Of a stretch of DNA of 55,049 nucleotides, positions 51,536 to 55,049 are shown piece after piece. The stretch comes from Solirubrobacterales bacterium (lineage in GTDB: Bacteria; Actinomycetota; Thermoleophilia; Solirubrobacterales; 70-9). The translations under genes and the position numbers were made by a program. The notes beneath the pieces are model-generated. The model did not search any database. It was not told the origin of the DNA and saw nothing but the letters and a program-made list of their open reading frames with translations. The stretch is from positions 1 through 55,049 of the forward strand of contig JAGQUQ010000006.1 of NCBI GenBank assembly GCA_020438425.1, in the 5' to 3' direction. The stretch's first letter is position 1. Every line of letters begins with the position of its first letter.

Positions 51536-51922
51536 TCAGGTCAGGCGGGCGAGGACGTCGTCGACCAGGGCGGCCGGATTGGCGACGTCGTGTGTCGCGG
51601 CCACCTGCATCACGATCGTGTCACGGCTGGTCCCTCCCATTGCCAGCTTCGAGGCCAGCAGCCGGGCCGCGACTTCGCCTTCGTCAGCCGCTTCCGGCTC
51701 CTTCGGGTCCGGCATGCCGGTCGGGCCTGACTGATGCTCTCTGGCATCACGGAGCTGTTCGCGAAGCTTGTCCCGTTCCAATTCGAGGGATGTGATCCTC
51801 GCCTCGAGCGCCGCGGCGTGGGCCGCGACCGCCGCCAGGTGGGCGCCGACCGAGTCGACGTCAAAACCCTCCGCGCCGCGGGCCAGGGGAAAGTCGTTTC
51901 GCACCAGATGCTCTCGCTCCAT
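51536..51922 (-). CDS. DivIVA-like coiled-coil protein
   Basis: 128 residues. The N-terminal NDFPLARGAEGFDVDSVGAH resembles the DivIVA membrane-targeting motif (F-x-x-x-x-x-G-[YF]-x-x-x-x-V), followed by a coiled coil (AALEARITSLELERDKLREQ). A linker and a C-terminal helical part (GEVAARLLASKLAMGGTSRD) end the protein. DivIVA-domain proteins localise to curved membranes or poles. Short for the family. Separated from uvrA by a hairpin. Confidence 0.55.
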   Translation of the reverse strand: MEREHLVRNDFPLARGAEGFDVDSVGAHLAAVAAHAAALEARITSLELERDKLREQLRDAREHQSGPTGMPDPKEPEAADEGEVAARLLASKLAMGGTSRDTIVMQVAATHDVANPAALVDDVLARLT

Positions 51923-51946
51923 GTGGCGGAGCCTAGCGGGAGTCGC

Positions 51947-53527
51947 TCACTTCCAATAGCCGGGGATGGTGCGGCCCTTTACCCAGCGCTTTCTGACCTT
52001 GCCGTTCCTGCCCCTGATCTTCTTCCAGTGGCCCCTGATCCGCTTCGGCTTCACCCAGACCGGCTTGCCCGCCCGGAGTTCGACGCTGTGTTTGCCCTTC
52101 GGCACCTTGACCTGGACCCGGAAGCCCCGGATGTTCACCTTGTCCGTCTTGAAAACCTTGGGAAGGAGCGTTGCTTTGACCCGTTTGCCGTCGACGAAGG
52201 CGCGGATCAGTGGTTGGGCGATCAGGCTCGCGCCGCCCTTATAGACGATCGTTCCCGACCAGAGCCGGGCGGTTCCACCCTTGCCGCTGGCCACGGTCGT
52301 CAGTTTGCCATCGGCGAATCCGGTCGAAACGATCTGCCCGGGGATCCGGTCGGCATGCGGCTGGGAGAGCATCTGGGCCCGCATCGAGTCATCTCGCAGG
52401 CTGCCGTCCTCGTTGACTGTGTGCCAGTTGTAGAAACCGGATTTCTGCTTCCACATCCAGAATGCCCCGCCGACCCGGTGTTCGTTTTGAAGTTCCAGTT
52501 TCAGGGCCCGCATCGATTCGGCCTTCTCGTCACTGCCGCCACCCCACTCGCCGTCTACGAACGGAGCTCCGTAAGCCTTCGCTTCCGCAACCGCCTTCTC
52601 GTACGAGGTCCGGAGCTGATCGGGACCGCCGCCATTGAAAGTGCCGGTGTAGATGTGCGGGGCATAGACCAGGTTTCCGTCATCCGAGAACTTCTCTGGC
52701 TGGCCGAGATCGAAGTCGGTGACGTCCCGAAGCATGTTCGGTTCGAACCAGATCATGCGCTTCTCTCCCTGACCTCGAAGTCCGCTGATCATCCGTTCAT
52801 AGAACGGCCAGAGCTGCTGGCGTTCGAAGTTGGGCGAGTTGGTCGAACCAGGGGTCGGCTCGTTCATGATCTCCAGGCCGAGCAGCCCCTTGTGGGAAGC
52901 AAGCCCGGCTGAAACCCTGGTCATCGCCTCGAGGTAATGCGTCTGGAGCGGCTTGCCGGCGATCACGTCGTTGTTCCAGAAGTGGTCGAGCGCCGCCACC
53001 GAACAGGGTGATGTGAAGAATGCCCCAAAAGTGCATGGTTGACCATCGGTCTCGGTCGCCCAGTCCGGGGCGCCATCGGCTTCGTCCGGCGGCCGGAGGT
53101 GCTTGTTGTAGCGGTCCTGGTGGAAGTCGACGAGCACGCTCAGCCCCTCGGCCTCGGCCCAGGTCACGATCCGGTCGATCTCGTCCAGGTAGCTCTCCGA
53201 GAACTGGTCGGGCTCGGGCTCGAGCCGGCTCCAGTTGATCGGCAGACGCAAGAAGTTGAATCCGAGCGCTGCCATCTCCCGGGCGTCGTCCCGGGTGAAC
53301 GGAATCGTCTGCTGAAAGTTGTCGGGATACTCGATCAGCGAGTTGCTGTTGATGCCCCGCAGCAGCATCTCCCGCCCCTGTCCGTCGGAAATGTATGCGC
53401 GGTCAGCCGCATGAATCACCTGCGGCACCGGAACCTTGTTCCCGGCCGCCTCGGCCGCAGTCGAGAACAGCAGGAAAACAGCGGCAACCGCCGCCACAAG
53501 AGCACAACCCCTGCGCATCATGTCCAC
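51947..53527 (-). CDS. Secreted glycoside hydrolase family 5 (endoglycoceramidase/cellulase-like)
   Basis: 526 residues from GTG at 53527; ATG at 53521 is possible. A signal peptide covers residues ~5-29. The GH5 TIM barrel (35-400) has FLRLPINWSRLEP, LSVLVDFHQDRYNK, the acid/base E223 in LEIMNEPTPGS and the nucleophile E327 in PFVDGEWGGG. The DFHQDRY block is typical of endoglycoceramidase-type GH5 enzymes. After a ~50-residue linking region, a basic C-terminal domain has strands VNIRGFRVQVKVPKGKHSVE and a Lys/Arg-rich end (IRGHWKKIRGRNGKVRKRWV) that could bind anionic wall polymer. Substrate not proven. Confidence 0.87.
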   Translation of the reverse strand: MDMMRRGCALVAAVAAVFLLFSTAAEAAGNKVPVPQVIHAADRAYISDGQGREMLLRGINSNSLIEYPDNFQQTIPFTRDDAREMAALGFNFLRLPINWSRLEPEPDQFSESYLDEIDRIVTWAEAEGLSVLVDFHQDRYNKHLRPPDEADGAPDWATETDGQPCTFGAFFTSPCSVAALDHFWNNDVIAGKPLQTHYLEAMTRVSAGLASHKGLLGLEIMNEPTPGSTNSPNFERQQLWPFYERMISGLRGQGEKRMIWFEPNMLRDVTDFDLGQPEKFSDDGNLVYAPHIYTGTFNGGGPDQLRTSYEKAVAEAKAYGAPFVDGEWGGGSDEKAESMRALKLELQNEHRVGGAFWMWKQKSGFYNWHTVNEDGSLRDDSMRAQMLSQPHADRIPGQIVSTGFADGKLTTVASGKGGTARLWSGTIVYKGGASLIAQPLIRAFVDGKRVKATLLPKVFKTDKVNIRGFRVQVKVPKGKHSVELRAGKPVWVKPKRIRGHWKKIRGRNGKVRKRWVKGRTIPGYWK

Positions 53528-53534
53528 GATTCTA

Positions 53535-53559
53535 GAACTCCGGGAAGGCCCCGGAGTTC
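53535..53559. terminator. Hairpin between the PPC-like gene and the GH5 gene, covering a GGAG
   Basis: Perfect 10-bp stem GAACTCCGGG (53535-53544) and CCCGGAGTTC (53550-53559) with a 5-base loop. On the minus strand the second arm contains GGAG, ending seven bases before the GH5 GTG start at 53527, so the hairpin may either end the upstream transcript or hide the GH5 ribosome-binding site. Confidence 0.5.
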
Positions 53560-53575
53560 CGTCGCCGACCAGCTG

Positions 53576-54016
53576 CTACTTGTTCACCCCAAAGAGGAAC
53601 CTGCCCCCCGGGCAGCTCGAATCCTGTCTCAGGACGAAGTAGTGGGTTCCCTTATCCAGGGTCTTCTTCATGACCTTCCTAGGGCGCGAGTTGGGATTCC
53701 CGTCCAGCTCACCGAAACCGAGCGTCCGTCTTCCCTTGAAGAGTTCAACTTCTGCGTCGCAGAACTTCTCCGAACCCACGAACTGAAAGACGAGCGTCAT
53801 CTGGAACCTGCGCCCCAGCTTGAACTTGAACCAGTCCCGGTCGTTACTGGTTTCGAACTGGGTCCCGTAAAGGGTGTTGAACTTGATTGGCCCGTACGCC
53901 TGGTAGCGGAAGTCATTGAACTCGTAGCTTCCAGCGCTCATCGCGCTCGATGGACCCGCAAGCGCCAAGATCACGAACACCAGCAAAGCGCCAATCCAAC
54001 CCCGAACAAGCTTCAT
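53576..54016 (-). CDS. Secreted PPC-like beta-sandwich protein
   Basis: 146 residues; ATG at 54016 is preceded by GGGAG. The signal peptide is GWIGALLVFVILALAGPSSA. The mature domain (GPIKFNTLYGTQFETSNDRD, WFKFKLGRRFQMTLVFQF, KGTHYFVLRQDSSC) follows the bacterial pre-peptidase C-terminal (PPC) pattern: N-x-D-x-D-[WY]-[YF], then a GTYYV-like strand. Such domains usually hang on proteases; here it stands alone. Two cysteines (KFCDAEV, SSCPGG) could pair. It shares the strand with GH5 and uvrB. Confidence 0.7.
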   Translation of the reverse strand: MKLVRGWIGALLVFVILALAGPSSAMSAGSYEFNDFRYQAYGPIKFNTLYGTQFETSNDRDWFKFKLGRRFQMTLVFQFVGSEKFCDAEVELFKGRRTLGFGELDGNPNSRPRKVMKKTLDKGTHYFVLRQDSSCPGGRFLFGVNK

Positions 54017-54075
54017 GCATCTCCCTTGGTTGATTCATCGTCTAGTGCCGGACGAGCACCGTGACAACGTTTCTA

Positions 54076-55049
54076 TCAGGCCCCGGCCTTCATCGCGTCG
54101 AGGTCGCGTTTGAGTTCGCGGATCTCGTCGCGGAGGCGGGCGGCCTGTTCGAAGCGGAGGTCTTCGGCGGCGGCGTGCATTTCTTCTTCCATCTCGACGA
54201 TCGTCTTCTCCAGCTCGTCCGGGCCTTCGAACTCGTCTTCCTGGCGGCGACGGCGGCGCGACGGTGCCTTGTCCTCGATCGCCAGCAGGTTCCCTTCCTC
54301 GGCCACTCCCTTGACGATCGTGGTCGGGGTGATCTGGTGGCGCTCGTTGTAGGCAACCTGGATCGCGCGGCGACGGTCGGTCTCCGAGATCGCCGACTTC
54401 ATCGCCTCGGTTTCCTTGTCGCCGTACATCAGGACCCTTCCGGCCGTGTTGCGGGCGGCACGGCCGATCGTCTGGATCAGGCTGGTCTCGCCGCGGAGGA
54501 ACCCCTCCTTGTCGGCGTCGAGTATCGCGACCAGCGAGACCTCCGGCATGTCGAGGCCCTCGCGCAGCAGGTTCACCCCGACCAGCACGTCGTACTCACC
54601 GAGCCGCAGCTCGCGGATGATCTGGATCCGCTCGAGAGTGTCGATGTCCGAATGCAGGTAGCGGACCCGGACCCCGTGCTCGATCAGGTAGTTGGTCAGG
54701 TCCTCGGCCATCTTCTTGGTCAGGGTGGTGACCAGGGTCCGTTCGCCGGCGGCGGTGGTGGCATGGATCTCGTTCATCAGGTCGTCGATCTGGTTGGCGG
54801 TCGGTCGCAGGTCGATTTGCGGGTCGACGATGCCGGTCGGGCGCACGATCTGTTCCACCACCCGGGTCGACTCGGTGCGTTCGAACTCGCCGGGCGTGGC
54901 CGAGACGAGCACCAGCTGGTTCATCCGTTCCATGAACTCGTCGAACTTGAGCGGCCGGTTGTCGATCGCCGAGGGCAGGCGGAACCCGAAATCGACCAGC
55001 GTCTGTTTGCGGGACCGGTCGCCGAGGTACATGCCCCCGATCTGCGGGA
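54076..55049 (-). CDS. uvrB: Excinuclease ABC subunit B (C-terminal part; runs off the window)
   Basis: About 324 codons to the window edge, no start inside. It reads [117 protein letters not shown] and [12 protein letters not shown] (helicase motif VI). The C-terminal UVR motif ([20 protein letters not shown]) binds UvrC. UvrB verifies damage and recruits UvrC after UvrA. The basic linker [13 protein letters not shown] before the UVR motif is unremarkable. No promoter is visible. Confidence 0.96.
   Translation of the reverse strand, partial: PQIGGMYLGDRSRKQTLVDFGFRLPSAIDNRPLKFDEFMERMNQLVLVSATPGEFERTESTRVVEQIVRPTGIVDPQIDLRPTANQIDDLMNEIHATTAAGERTLVTTLTKKMAEDLTNYLIEHGVRVRYLHSDIDTLERIQIIRELRLGEYDVLVGVNLLREGLDMPEVSLVAILDADKEGFLRGETSLIQTIGRAARNTAGRVLMYGDKETEAMKSAISETDRRRAIQVAYNERHQITPTTIVKGVAEEGNLLAIEDKAPSRRRRRQEDEFEGPDELEKTIVEMEEEMHAAAEDLRFEQAARLRDEIRELKRDLDAMKAGA

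Overview
The window is high-GC, gene-dense DNA from a Gram-positive-type bacterium, most likely an actinobacterium of the Thermoleophilia/Solirubrobacterales kind. This is inferred from lipobox lipoproteins and a DUF4333 protein, a surface protein with the N-terminal LGGGAYAA signature, GTG/TTG starts, a GAAC-N4-GTTC SOS box in front of uvrA, Rex, and a SigB/SigF-type sigma factor. No insertion sequence, prophage or CRISPR array is visible.

Layout. 1-3.9 kb: end of an M29-type aminopeptidase, a VOC protein, a membrane protein, an ABC-2 exporter (ATPase plus permease), a terminator and a CAT-anticodon tRNA. 3.9-8.8 kb: a minus-strand operon of two paralogous secreted repeat proteins flanking a lipoprotein, then a DUF4333 lipoprotein and a tail-anchored peptide. 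8.8-11.1 kb: Crp/Fnr regulator, second VOC protein, alternative sigma factor. 11.1-15.1 kb: FAD oxidoreductase, alkyl sulfatase, RlmA-like rRNA methyltransferase. 15.2-18.7 kb: a heterodimeric ABC exporter with one degenerate ATP site. 18.7-19.6 kb: a lipoprotein and a tRNA-Gln(CTG) with terminator. 19.6-25.4 kb: a six-gene minus-strand operon with two APC permeases and two RCK/TrkA proteins.

25.5-36.1 kb is the most interesting part. A minus-strand operon encodes a coiled-coil protein, a small membrane protein, a family-2 glycosyltransferase fused to an N-terminal MshEN c-di-GMP-binding module, a polytopic GT-C-like membrane protein, a secreted lipoprotein, a PstS-like lipoprotein with a helical insertion, and a secreted beta-rich protein. 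A GGDEF diguanylate cyclase is divergently encoded at its head. I read this as a locally c-di-GMP-controlled exopolysaccharide synthesis and surface-assembly system.

36.1-41.7 kb: housekeeping operon tsaB-rimI-tsaD-glutaredoxin-rex-ybdK-DUF1844, with tsaE beyond a small divergent coiled-coil lipoprotein. 41.7-44.4 kb: pantothenate operon (DUF2520 reductase-like, panC, panB). 44.5-47.6 kb: a hexapeptide acyltransferase, a ROK kinase with a 235-residue disordered/basic extension and no zinc motif, and a decapeptide-repeat surface protein. 47.6-55 kb: a quinone reductase and uvrA in one operon, a DivIVA-like protein, a GH5 glycosidase, a PPC-like secreted protein and the C-terminal part of uvrB.

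Two copies of a ~95-bp two-hairpin repeat, with compensatory changes in hairpin 1, lie at 20766-20860 and 44413-44508. Each sits the same distance downstream of a minus-strand stop codon. All family calls are by reading motifs; no database search was run.
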